NCBI RefSeq assembly: GCF_007860125.1
Contig: NZ_SJPW01000002.1
Location: forward strand, 1 to 64,000
Reading direction: 5' to 3'
Length of the DNA stretch: 64,000 nucleotides
Source: Rubripirellula tenax
GTDB taxonomy: Bacteria; Planctomycetota; Planctomycetia; Pirellulales; Pirellulaceae
Shown: positions 57,831 through 64,000 of the stretch, piece after piece
Layout: each line of letters opens with the position of its first letter
Numbering within the stretch: position 1 is the stretch's first letter
Program-made: the position numbers and the translations under genes
Notes under the pieces: model-generated
Told to the model about the DNA's origin: nothing
Databases searched by the model: none
What the model saw: the letters and a program-made list of their open reading frames with translations, nothing else

Positions 57831-58070
57831 TTAGCGACGCTTCTTAGCAGCTTTCTTCTTTGTTGCTTTTTTCTTGGTCGCTTTTTTCTTCGTAGCTTTC
57901 TTCTTAGCAGCCTTTTTCTTGGTTGCTTTCTTCTTCGTCGCCTTCTTCTTAGCAGCCTTCTTCTTGGTTGCCTTCTTCTTCGTCGCCTTCTTCACTGCCT
58001 TCTTCTTGGTTGCCTTCTTAGCGACCTTCTTCTTGGTCGCTTTCTTCTTCGTTGCTTTCTTCTTGGCCAT
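57831..58070 (-). CDS. histone H1-like lysine/alanine-rich protein
   Basis: 79 residues made almost only of Lys, Ala and Thr in repeats KKATKKKA, with AVKKA and VAKKA variants. That is the pattern of eukaryotic H1 tails and of bacterial Hc1/AlgP-like nucleoid proteins. It should bind DNA nonspecifically and help compact the nucleoid. GGAGA lies just before the ATG at 58070. The plus-strand antisense frames are shadows of the repeat. The repetitive DNA makes length variation between strains likely. Confidence 0.85.
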   Translation of the reverse strand: MAKKKATKKKATKKKVAKKATKKKAVKKATKKKATKKKAAKKKATKKKATKKKAAKKKATKKKATKKKATKKKAAKKRR

Positions 58071-58509
58071 GTTCTTTTCTCCGCTGAGAAATGAACGCTG
58101 ATGAGAGTTCGAGACTTCAAAAGCAAGCTCTTGAAGTCACCGGCCACGCCCCATCGAGCGTTAAGGTGTGATTGAACTTCAAAGCCATGGTGTCCAACAC
58201 CGCAGCGGCTTTTGTTCAACCTGTAAAAACTGCGCGTAACTTTACGCGCTTCTCCAGATTCCGCAACATCTTTTTTTAAAAAAAGTGGTTGCACATCAAA
58301 AATATTTTGTTAACGGGCGACACGCAAACTCATCGCGAAGTCGTTTTTGTGTTGCCGTTCGTCGATGCGCAAGTGCATCGCGCTGTGATCGACGCGTGTC
58401 AAAGTCGGTGATGATGCGCCACGAAAAAATTGTCTACGTGAGTGCGCATCGAATCCGTTTTCGTCTCTGTTTGGATCGCGATGAAGGACTTTGCGATTGA
58501 CGCGCGCCC
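58071..58509 (-). promoter_or_regulatory. long structured leader/promoter region of the H1-like gene
   Basis: No gene is supported in these 439 bases. On the minus strand, hairpin GCGCGTAA-AG-TTACGCGC (58232-58249) is followed by a T run at 58224-58228, so it looks like an attenuator about 160 bases ahead of the ATG. A second hairpin GACTTCAA/TTGAAGTC lies at 58113-58138. A TTTTTTTAAAAAAA block at 58271-58284 and AATATTTTGTTAA at 58300-58312 make an AT-rich promoter region. Confidence 0.5.
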
Positions 58510-59304
58510 TTAAAAACGCCCGTTCATTTGTTGCAGTTGTTGAAAGCTGGTGATGCCTAAGATCATGAACATGATCCCCATGTACTGTTGCCCGCCACTG
58601 AATCCGTACAGCGCCACGATCGCCGCCGCGATCACGCTGATCCACAGCGCTGTTTGTGCTGTTCCGCCACGCATCTCCACGATCGAGCGCGTGATCTGGC
58701 CTCCGTCGAGCGGCAAAACGGGAACCAAATTTAAGATCGCCCAAAACACGCTCGGAAAAAGATAAAAATCGATCAGGGCGTACAACCCAACGCTCTGCGT
58801 GATCATCGATTCGCCTTCACTAGCCCCGATCAAGCGAAGTATCCCTTCGGGCAACCGAATGATCGTGTCGAATTGATCCAAACGAAACCCCGACATCTTC
58901 ACCAACGCGATCACGATCAACGCGGAAGCGAATTGCATCAAGGGTCCGGCGAATGAAATCCAAAGCGTTTGTTGTGGACCCAAAGTCGCGTACCGCGAAC
59001 CCCCGCGTGGGATCGCCAAGCCGCCGAAGTGGTAAAGGACGATTTCGGCGTCGATGTGGTTTTGGCGAAATGCCAGAGCGTGACCCAGTTCGTGAATCAA
59101 AATCGAAACGAAGATGCACAGGGTCCAGAGCGCCAACAGCGGCATGATGCCGGGGCTGAGGTCGCGCAGCATCAGGTCCAGTCCCTGCACCCACGAATAC
59201 CCAAACACGATCGCCATCAACCAGAATCCCCAGGCGATTCGAATCGGAAACCCGAGCAATCGGAATCGCAAATCGTAGGGCGAGTGACTCGGTTCTTGCA
59301 GCAT
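58510..59304 (-). CDS. site-2 protease-like M50 metallopeptidase
   Basis: 264 residues from the ATG at 59304. The zinc motif HELGH lies in a membrane helix near residue 70 (FVSILIHELGHALAFRQN). The third ligand is in LNLVPVLPLDGGQITRS near 200, the LDG motif. About six membrane helices are present. There is no CBS or PDZ domain. Such proteins cut transmembrane helices of regulators or signal peptides. The target is not evident here. Confidence 0.9.
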   Translation of the reverse strand: MLQEPSHSPYDLRFRLLGFPIRIAWGFWLMAIVFGYSWVQGLDLMLRDLSPGIMPLLALWTLCIFVSILIHELGHALAFRQNHIDAEIVLYHFGGLAIPRGGSRYATLGPQQTLWISFAGPLMQFASALIVIALVKMSGFRLDQFDTIIRLPEGILRLIGASEGESMITQSVGLYALIDFYLFPSVFWAILNLVPVLPLDGGQITRSIVEMRGGTAQTALWISVIAAAIVALYGFSGGQQYMGIMFMILGITSFQQLQQMNGRF

Positions 59305-59402
59305 GGGGTTCGCAGTGACTTCACGGACGGTCGTTGATAACCCGCCAAACGATCTAACGGGCACCGCTCAGTTTACCATCGCGTCGCGAAGTGCGGGTGC
59401 AG

Positions 59403-60281
59403 TCACTTCTTATCCGATGATCCGGTCGGCATCGTGATCCAATCGGATAGCGAAATTCGCAAGTCGTCTCGCCGTTTGTGGATCGACTTGTTCAGTTTCG
59501 AAACCAACTTTTCGTCCTGTTTGTTGACGAATCGTTCCACCAGAACCTCCTGCATGATCTCGCCCCAAGCTTCGGCGACGTCGCCGCCGACATGGCTGAC
59601 CCGATCGACTTCGAACGATTGCAGTTCAAGCTTTGCTTCGTTGATGATCGGATCGATGACCAAGTCCGGTGGAATCTTTCGATAGTCGGGATAGAAACCG
59701 ATCGACGCCGATGACGTCAAACGAACTTTCATCTTTCCCGATACCGTCACGCTGAATAGCTTGACGCCCAAGTTGTGCCGCTGAATTCGCGCGCTGAATT
59801 CCATCGGCGCGATCACGGTTGAATGGATCTTCCAACGTTCTTGGCCGGTCACCGGATCGATGACGCGATTCACATTGTCCACGTTGACGTCAACGTTGCG
59901 ATCCGCATGAGGCTGGGGCACCGTGACTTCGTAGCGAACCCACCGACCATGGTCGACGTCGCGAAACTTGCGATGCGTTTTCAGTTTCAAACCGTCCATC
60001 TTCATGCTGACGCCGGCCCAAACCTTTTTTGTGTTGCCCCAATCTTTATCGCCATCGAATGTGCGTGGAAGCACCGTCAACGCTCGATCGACCAGCCATT
60101 GGACGGATGCTTTTGCACCGGCTTCGTCGATTGCCATCGACGGCGGTGTTGGCGCGGGTGTTGCCTGCGGCGTAGACGAAGGCGCGGCCGGCGATTGGGC
60201 CGCCGATCGCAATCCCGAATGGGCAAAAAGAAACGCGACGACGATCACCCAAGGACCGCCGACGCGTTGCACAAATTTCAA
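59403..60281 (-). CDS. exported hypothetical protein
   Basis: About 292 residues if translation starts at the TTG at 60281, which begins a signal peptide (VIVVAFLFAHSGLRSAAQSP). The ORF continues upstream into the CAP gene, where the 18-bp duplication lies, so the start is uncertain. A Pro/Ala/Thr-rich linker is followed by a beta-rich domain (YEVTVPQPHADRNVDVNVDNV, ATVKLFSVTVSGKMKVRL-like GVKLFSVTVSGKMKV). The C-terminus is charged. No family is recognised. Confidence 0.6.
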   Translation of the reverse strand: MKFVQRVGGPWVIVVAFLFAHSGLRSAAQSPAAPSSTPQATPAPTPPSMAIDEAGAKASVQWLVDRALTVLPRTFDGDKDWGNTKKVWAGVSMKMDGLKLKTHRKFRDVDHGRWVRYEVTVPQPHADRNVDVNVDNVNRVIDPVTGQERWKIHSTVIAPMEFSARIQRHNLGVKLFSVTVSGKMKVRLTSSASIGFYPDYRKIPPDLVIDPIINEAKLELQSFEVDRVSHVGGDVAEAWGEIMQEVLVERFVNKQDEKLVSKLNKSIHKRRDDLRISLSDWITMPTGSSDKK

Positions 60282-60289
60282 GGAACGAT

Positions 60290-60325
60290 TGCTTAGCGAT
60301 ACACCACTGCTTAGCGATACACCAC
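60290..60325. repeat. exact 18-bp tandem duplication across the CAP stop codon
   Basis: TGCTTAGCGATACACCAC is present twice in a row. The second copy contains the stop codon of the CAP gene (60311-60313). The first copy lies just downstream and duplicates the last codons and stop. Confidence 0.95.
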
Positions 60326-60910
60326 TGCGAAGTAGACGCCGTCGCGTCCGGTGGCCATCGCAGCACCGGCGTACTGCATTCTGGTGTCGCTGGTGAAGCA
60401 TGCCGACACTCCCGACGGCGAATAAGAACTGGACCAACCCACGCCTTCGTAGGTCCCCGGGGAAAACGACCCCGGCGGATGGCTCTTCAATCCCATCGAA
60501 GCCATCTGTTGTGCCCGCCGCTCGGCGACGGCTTGCAACGAACCATCGTATCGCAGGCCACCGATGCCCTGTCGAGATCGTTGTGCGTTGAGCGCCGGCA
60601 AGACGTTGCGGACTCCGCCGGTCGCTCGCAATGACGATGTGTTCGCCACAGGTGCGGTGTTCGCCACAGGTGCCGATGTGGCGGGCGAGTTATACGACAC
60701 CTGACCGATATTCGACGTTGGCGTCGACACGGATGTCGAAAATCCTGTCGAGGCGGGGCTTGGATGGACCTTGCCACACTTGGGGCAAACGTAGCTGGAG
60801 CCGGACGATACCGGTGAGGAAACGATTGTGGTTTGGGCCTGTGTGTGGCTTCCCGCCGTCGAAATCCATCCGGCCAATAATAAGGCCGTGAACCAAGCGA
60901 ACTTTTGCAT
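60311..60910 (-). CDS. secreted CAP/SCP (PR-1-like) domain protein
   Basis: 199 residues from the ATG at 60910, preceded by GGAGAAAC. The signal peptide ends near TAGSHTQAQ. YVCPKCGKVHPS suggests a small CxxC knuckle. A Ser/Thr/Ala/Val linker with a repeated APVANT follows. The C-terminal domain starts at LPALNAQRSRQGIGGLRYDG and has RRAQQMASMGLKSHPPG, GVGWSSSYSP and a final FAVVYR, the CAP pattern. The histidine and glutamate of classic CAP sites are not all evident, so the call is to the fold. It is followed by the exported hypothetical gene. Confidence 0.82.
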   Translation of the reverse strand: MQKFAWFTALLLAGWISTAGSHTQAQTTIVSSPVSSGSSYVCPKCGKVHPSPASTGFSTSVSTPTSNIGQVSYNSPATSAPVANTAPVANTSSLRATGGVRNVLPALNAQRSRQGIGGLRYDGSLQAVAERRAQQMASMGLKSHPPGSFSPGTYEGVGWSSSYSPSGVSACFTSDTRMQYAGAAMATGRDGVYFAVVYR

Positions 60911-61038
60911 CGAGTTTCTCCAACACATCAAGAATAGGGATCCGTCGCCATCAAGATCGCAACGACGGCTAACTGCGTCGAAAGGATCGAGAAGTTGCCG
61001 GATAGGTAAAGGGGGTTTTTGCGGCAAATTAGAAAGAA

Positions 61039-61103
61039 GGCGTCGACTTTTGTGATTGGCACGTTCGGTAAACGTGTGCCCACCACAACTTAGGGTCGAC
61101 GCC
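61039..61103. other. 65-base extended hairpin, possible terminator or structured RNA
   Basis: Arms GGCGTCGAC (61039-61047) and GTCGACGCC (61095-61103) pair perfectly. Inside, TTGTG pairs with CACAA, and GGCAC plus GTT pairs with AAC plus GTGCC, leaving a CGGTA loop. On the minus strand it is followed by the T-rich TTCTTTCTAATTT, so it could end the hisH transcript. It also lies in the leader of the CAP gene. Confidence 0.65.
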
Positions 61104-61164
61104 ATTGGGTCGACAGAAATTTACCCGAAATGAAACCTTGGGAATCCTGGGGGGCTTAGGCGGT

Positions 61165-61674
61165 CTATGATTTGCCCGTGTTCAGGCAGTACGCCCATCG
61201 ATGTGTGGCAGACGGCGCGTCGCCGTTCCCCGCTTCGGCGACCACTCGAGTCGCATCATCCGCTAGCGACTCGATAGCACCGTGTAATGCGCTGAGTGTC
61301 ACGTCGCCGGTCAATCGATAGGTGCTCGCCAGCAACCCCGCTTCGCCCGGGCAACGGCAGGCCAAGTCGAACTTCAGGCCTGGATTTTCGAGCGAATCGA
61401 GGGCTTCGACGCTGATCGACCAATGTCCTCGCCCGGCCGCTCCGACGCCCAGGATTGCTGGCTTTCCGCCGATGTTTTCCAGCGATAGCTGCTGGATTGG
61501 CGGTGACGGGGGCCAGTCCATCTCTCCGTCGCCGTCGGTGCTGTGGCCGACCTCGATTTCGTCGACGAAAACGCGATGAACGAATCGGTCGCGGATCCAC
61601 CGAAACTCAACACTCATTCGCCCATCCGGCGTGGTCATCGAAACGTTGGCGGGTTTGTTCTCGGTCGCACTCAT
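61165..61674 (-). CDS. hypothetical protein coupled to hisH
   Basis: 169 residues from the ATG at 61674, which overlaps the hisH stop by 4 bases. The protein is beta-rich with no signal peptide (VEFRWIRDRFVHRVFVDEIEV, ILGVGAAGRGHWSISVEALD). It has no known motif, and its cytoplasmic location is assumed from the absence of export signals. Translational coupling to hisH suggests coexpression. Confidence 0.7.
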   Translation of the reverse strand: MSATENKPANVSMTTPDGRMSVEFRWIRDRFVHRVFVDEIEVGHSTDGDGEMDWPPSPPIQQLSLENIGGKPAILGVGAAGRGHWSISVEALDSLENPGLKFDLACRCPGEAGLLASTYRLTGDVTLSALHGAIESLADDATRVVAEAGNGDAPSATHRWAYCLNTGKS

Positions 61675-62303
61675 TGAATTGAACCTTCGGTGGTGGCCGC
61701 AATCTTGTTGAAGGCGGCCAACAGTTTCAGCCCATCGGCTTGGCTTTTTTCGGGGTGAAACTGAGTTGCCATCAGGTTGCCGCGGCGGACGGCGGCACAA
61801 AACGAGCCACCGTAATCGCACGTCATGGCAACGATCGACGGGTCTGTGGGACGAACGAAATACGAGTGGACGAAGTAAAAGTGGCTGCCATCGGCAATTT
61901 CGTCCAGGATCGGGCCTTGGGTCGTCTTGGTAATCGTGTTCCAGCCCATGTGGGGCACTTTCATCGTCCGCGGCAACTCGAATCGAACGACGTCGCCTCC
62001 CAAGATCCCCAGCCCTTCGTGTTCGCCGTGTTCAAAACCCCGTTCAAACAGCAGTTGCAGCCCCAGACAGATGCCCAAAAACGGCCGTTCCGTGGCGACA
62101 AAATCGGCGATCGCCGTCACCAGATCCCGTCGCCGCAGTTCGGTCATCGCATCGCCAAACGCCCCCACCCCCGGCAAAACCAGCTTTTCAGCCGTTGCGA
62201 TCTCTCGCGGATCCGAACTGATCCGGGCCTCGCCGCCGACCCGTTCGATCGCCTTTTGAACGCTGCGGAGATTGCCCATCTGGTAGTCAACGATGGTGAT
62301 CAT
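61671..62303 (-). CDS. hisH: imidazole glycerol phosphate synthase subunit HisH
   Basis: 210 residues from the ATG at 62303. The class I glutamine amidotransferase motifs are clear: PGVGAFGDAM, the nucleophile cysteine in PFLGICLGLQLLFE, and the His-Glu pair in ATQFHPEKSQADG. HisH supplies ammonia to HisF for IGP synthesis. hisF is not in the window. The start MITIVDYQMGNLRSV matches family starts. Confidence 0.97.
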   Translation of the reverse strand: MITIVDYQMGNLRSVQKAIERVGGEARISSDPREIATAEKLVLPGVGAFGDAMTELRRRDLVTAIADFVATERPFLGICLGLQLLFERGFEHGEHEGLGILGGDVVRFELPRTMKVPHMGWNTITKTTQGPILDEIADGSHFYFVHSYFVRPTDPSIVAMTCDYGGSFCAAVRRGNLMATQFHPEKSQADGLKLLAAFNKIAATTEGSIQ

Positions 62304-62474
62304 GGGGAAAGCAAGTTTGGGGTGTTTCGGGCGGAGACCAAGTGACGATTCAGACACGCCAAGTTACCCGAAGGAAAGCACAAAAGAAGCCCAGCCGCCC
62401 ACTGTCCTATTCCTTTCTGAACGGTCGGTTTAACTTGTGGGCTAACGTTAGCTCGAAAGCTTGCAGGAAAATCG
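62304..62474. promoter_or_regulatory. divergent his promoter region with a 12-bp palindrome
   Basis: The 171 bases between hisH and hisE should hold both promoters. GCTAACGTTAGC (62441-62452) is a perfect palindrome 22 bases before the hisE ATG and could be an operator. AGGAAA at 62465-62470 is the hisE ribosome-binding site. Confidence 0.45.
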
Positions 62475-62843
62475 ATGTCTTCCCCGCCCAATCCGCACCC
62501 ACTTGATCCGCTCGTTCGGTTGATGGAAACGCTGGCCGAGCGATCCCAAACGCGTCCGGCCGGTTCGTACACGACCAAGTTGCTCGACGGTGGACCCGCC
62601 AAAATCGGTGGGAAGATCCGCGAAGAAGCCGACGAAATGATCGAAGCGGCCGACGAAGCGGGCGATGAAGGACGGGCCCACTTTGTTTACGAAGCCGGCG
62701 ACCTGATCTATCACGCGATGGTCTTGATGGCGTGGCGCGGCGTTGACGTGGGCGAAGTCGCGGCCGAACTGGCTCGCCGCGAAGGCACGTCCGGGCTCGT
62801 CGAGAAAGCCAATCGACCCGCCAATAATCACGAAACAACTTAG
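62475..62843 (+). CDS. hisE: phosphoribosyl-ATP pyrophosphatase HisE
   Basis: 122 residues, stand-alone (not fused to HisI). The MazG-like helical core is present: KIGGKIREEADEMIEAADEAG with the metal-binding EExxE/D type ladder, and HFVYEAGDLIYHAMVLM. It removes pyrophosphate from PR-ATP in histidine biosynthesis. hisG follows after 18 bases and is expected to be cotranscribed. Confidence 0.95.
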   Translation: MSSPPNPHPLDPLVRLMETLAERSQTRPAGSYTTKLLDGGPAKIGGKIREEADEMIEAADEAGDEGRAHFVYEAGDLIYHAMVLMAWRGVDVGEVAAELARREGTSGLVEKANRPANNHETT

Positions 62844-62861
62844 ACGGAATCAAACAGTACG

Positions 62862-63722
62862 ATGGGCTCTCAGCGAAATTTGCGAATCGGCATCCCCAGC
62901 AAAGGGCGGCTCAGTGAAGTAGCAAGCGAGTTGTTGGAAGCGGCCGGATTAAGTTTTCGTCGCCAATCACGCGGGTTGTTCGCGCGCGTCAGCGGTTTGC
63001 CGATCGACATCATTTTCTTGCGCACCGACGACATCCCGACGTTGTGCAACGAAGGTGCCATCGATATGGGTATCACGGGTAGCGACTTGGTCGAAGAAGC
63101 GGCCTGCGATGTCAAAACGCGCATGAAGCTCGGTGTCGGCCGTTGTCGCTTAGCGATCTGTGTGCCCGATGATTCCGACTATCGATCGGCCGCCGATCTG
63201 GACAAGAAACGCATCGCGACCAGTTTTCCAACGGTGACGCGTACGTACTTGGCCGCGCACAGTGCGACCGCGCATTTGGTCGCACTTTCGGGCAGCGTCG
63301 AGGTCATGATCCAGCTGGGCGTCGCCGATGCGATCGTCGACTTGGTCGAAACGGGCAGCACGCTGGCGGCCAATCGTTTGCGAGTCCTCGAAGACATCGG
63401 TCACTATGAAACGGTGCTGATTCAAAACGGTCGTGGTCACGATCCTGAAACTGCCGATCGTGTTGTCCGTCGACTCGAAGGCGTGGTCATCGCTCGCGAT
63501 TATTCGTCGCTTGAATACAACGTGCCGCGAAGCAAGTTAGCGCAATGCGAAAAAATCACACCGGGATACGATTCGCCGACGATCAATTCGTTGGAAGACC
63601 CTAAGTGGTGCAGTGTCCGAGTGATGGTCCGTCGCAAAGATATCATCGACACGATGGAAGCACTCGAGGCCGAGGGTGCATCGGCGATCATCGAAACTCC
63701 GATTCTGAATTGTCGTCTTTAG
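62862..63722 (+). CDS. hisG: ATP phosphoribosyltransferase HisG (long form)
   Basis: 286 residues, including the C-terminal ACT-like regulatory domain that marks the long form, inhibited by histidine. RIGIPSKGRLSEVASELLEAAG opens the protein. DDIPTLCNEGAIDMGITGSD and the PRPP loop VADAIVDLVETGSTLAAN follow. The last ~80 residues (RVMVRRKDIIDTMEALEAEGA) match the regulatory domain. It catalyses the first committed step of histidine synthesis. Confidence 0.97.
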   Translation: MGSQRNLRIGIPSKGRLSEVASELLEAAGLSFRRQSRGLFARVSGLPIDIIFLRTDDIPTLCNEGAIDMGITGSDLVEEAACDVKTRMKLGVGRCRLAICVPDDSDYRSAADLDKKRIATSFPTVTRTYLAAHSATAHLVALSGSVEVMIQLGVADAIVDLVETGSTLAANRLRVLEDIGHYETVLIQNGRGHDPETADRVVRRLEGVVIARDYSSLEYNVPRSKLAQCEKITPGYDSPTINSLEDPKWCSVRVMVRRKDIIDTMEALEAEGASAIIETPILNCRL

Positions 63723-63730
63723 GAACAATC

Positions 63731-64000
63731 ATGAACCAACCCGCCGACCTGCCGCTGGAAATCGACGTCGCCACCTTGGCAGCGATGAAGCAACGTGGCG
63801 ACGAATTTTTGTTGCTCGATGTTCGTGAGCAAGATGAATATGACTTTGCGAAAATCGATGGCAGCCGATTGCTGCCGATGAGCGAGTTGCCCCAGCGAAT
63901 GGAAGAGCTGCAACCGCATAAGGACGACCACATCGTCGTCCAGTGTCACCACGGGGGTCGCAGTCTGCATGTGACGCGAGTCCTGCAAGCCGCCGGCTTC
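63731..64000 (+). CDS. rhodanese-like domain protein, truncated by the window end
   Basis: The first 90 codons are in the window, starting 8 bases after the hisG stop. LLLDVREQDEYDFAKIDGS is the typical opening. The active-site loop is VVQCHHGGRSLHV with the catalytic Cys near residue 73. It could transfer sulfur as a persulfide. The remaining C-terminus lies outside the window. Confidence 0.9.
   Translation, partial: MNQPADLPLEIDVATLAAMKQRGDEFLLLDVREQDEYDFAKIDGSRLLPMSELPQRMEELQPHKDDHIVVQCHHGGRSLHVTRVLQAAGF

Noticed and set aside
57874-58101. Plus-strand open frame encoding a Phe/Val/Ala repeat that looks like membrane helices.
   Set aside because: It is the antisense shadow of the lysine-rich H1-like repeat.
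58285-58500. Small plus-strand gene in the H1-like leader.
   Set aside because: The composition is arginine/cysteine-rich without family features, and the region is AT-rich and hairpin-bearing as expected of a promoter.

Overview
The window reads as chromosomal DNA of a planctomycete, most likely Pirellulaceae (Rhodopirellula or Rubripirellula-like). This is an inference from gene content and protein style: moderately high GC, many secreted or lipid-anchored proteins of planctomycete type, carbohydrate-active enzymes, a type II secretion locus with PilM/N/O/P-like assembly genes, a small Tyr-rich secreted protein and a lysine/alanine histone-H1-like protein. Genes are dense on both strands. 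The only structural RNA seen is tRNA-Asn(GTT) at the left end, followed by its own terminator.

Layout. 0-9 kb: tRNA-Asn, a secreted LamG-like protein, then a minus-strand operon of a large FAD/4Fe-4S oxidoreductase, moaD, moaE, a cysteine-desulfurase-like enzyme and a YkgJ-type Cys-cluster protein, followed by folE and a PQQ-type beta-propeller. 8.8-17 kb (plus): arfB, a UVR-motif protein, a RegB/RegA-type redox two-component pair, miaB, and a paired inactive/active M16 peptidase set. 17-33.4 kb: a secreted clan-A glycosidase, then a compact minus-strand type II secretion operon (gspD-E-F-G-H-I-J-K, a PilP/GspC-like gene, gspL, gspM and a TPR lipoprotein), then a second large secreted glycosidase-like protein. 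33.5-38 kb: a radical SAM protein, a decayed mobile-gene chimera (N-terminus of an ISAs1 transposase joined in frame to an Rpn/PD-(D/E)XK nuclease, itself broken by an in-frame TAG), and a beta-propeller protein whose 5' end appears cut off by that block. 38-48 kb: MscS channel, unknown proteins, a zinc phospholipase C-like/DUF4332 fusion, glutamate dehydrogenase with a DtxR regulator, an esterase, an alpha-L-fucosidase and a glycosyltransferase. 48.5-64 kb: epimerase, NRDE protein, a lone SpoA (FliN-like) domain, a DUF3299 protein next to a CPFC-containing membrane protein, a degenerate sigma-54-activator-like regulator, Mrp, the H1-like protein with a long structured leader, a site-2 protease, a CAP protein, and histidine genes (hisH divergent from hisE-hisG) ending in a truncated rhodanese.

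The genes suggest a heterotrophic, polysaccharide-degrading, redox-sensing bacterium. Secreted hydrolases lie on both sides of the secretion operon. Cofactor genes (moaD/E, folE, mrp, miaB) form the housekeeping part. The most unusual locus is the ISAs1-Rpn chimera at 35.0-36.1 kb. Other points worth checking are the Gly/Asn-rich insert in the secretin, the structured leader of the H1-like gene, a large intergenic hairpin at 61.04-61.10 kb, and an 18-bp duplication that spans the end of the CAP gene. I found no CRISPR array, prophage or intact insertion sequence.
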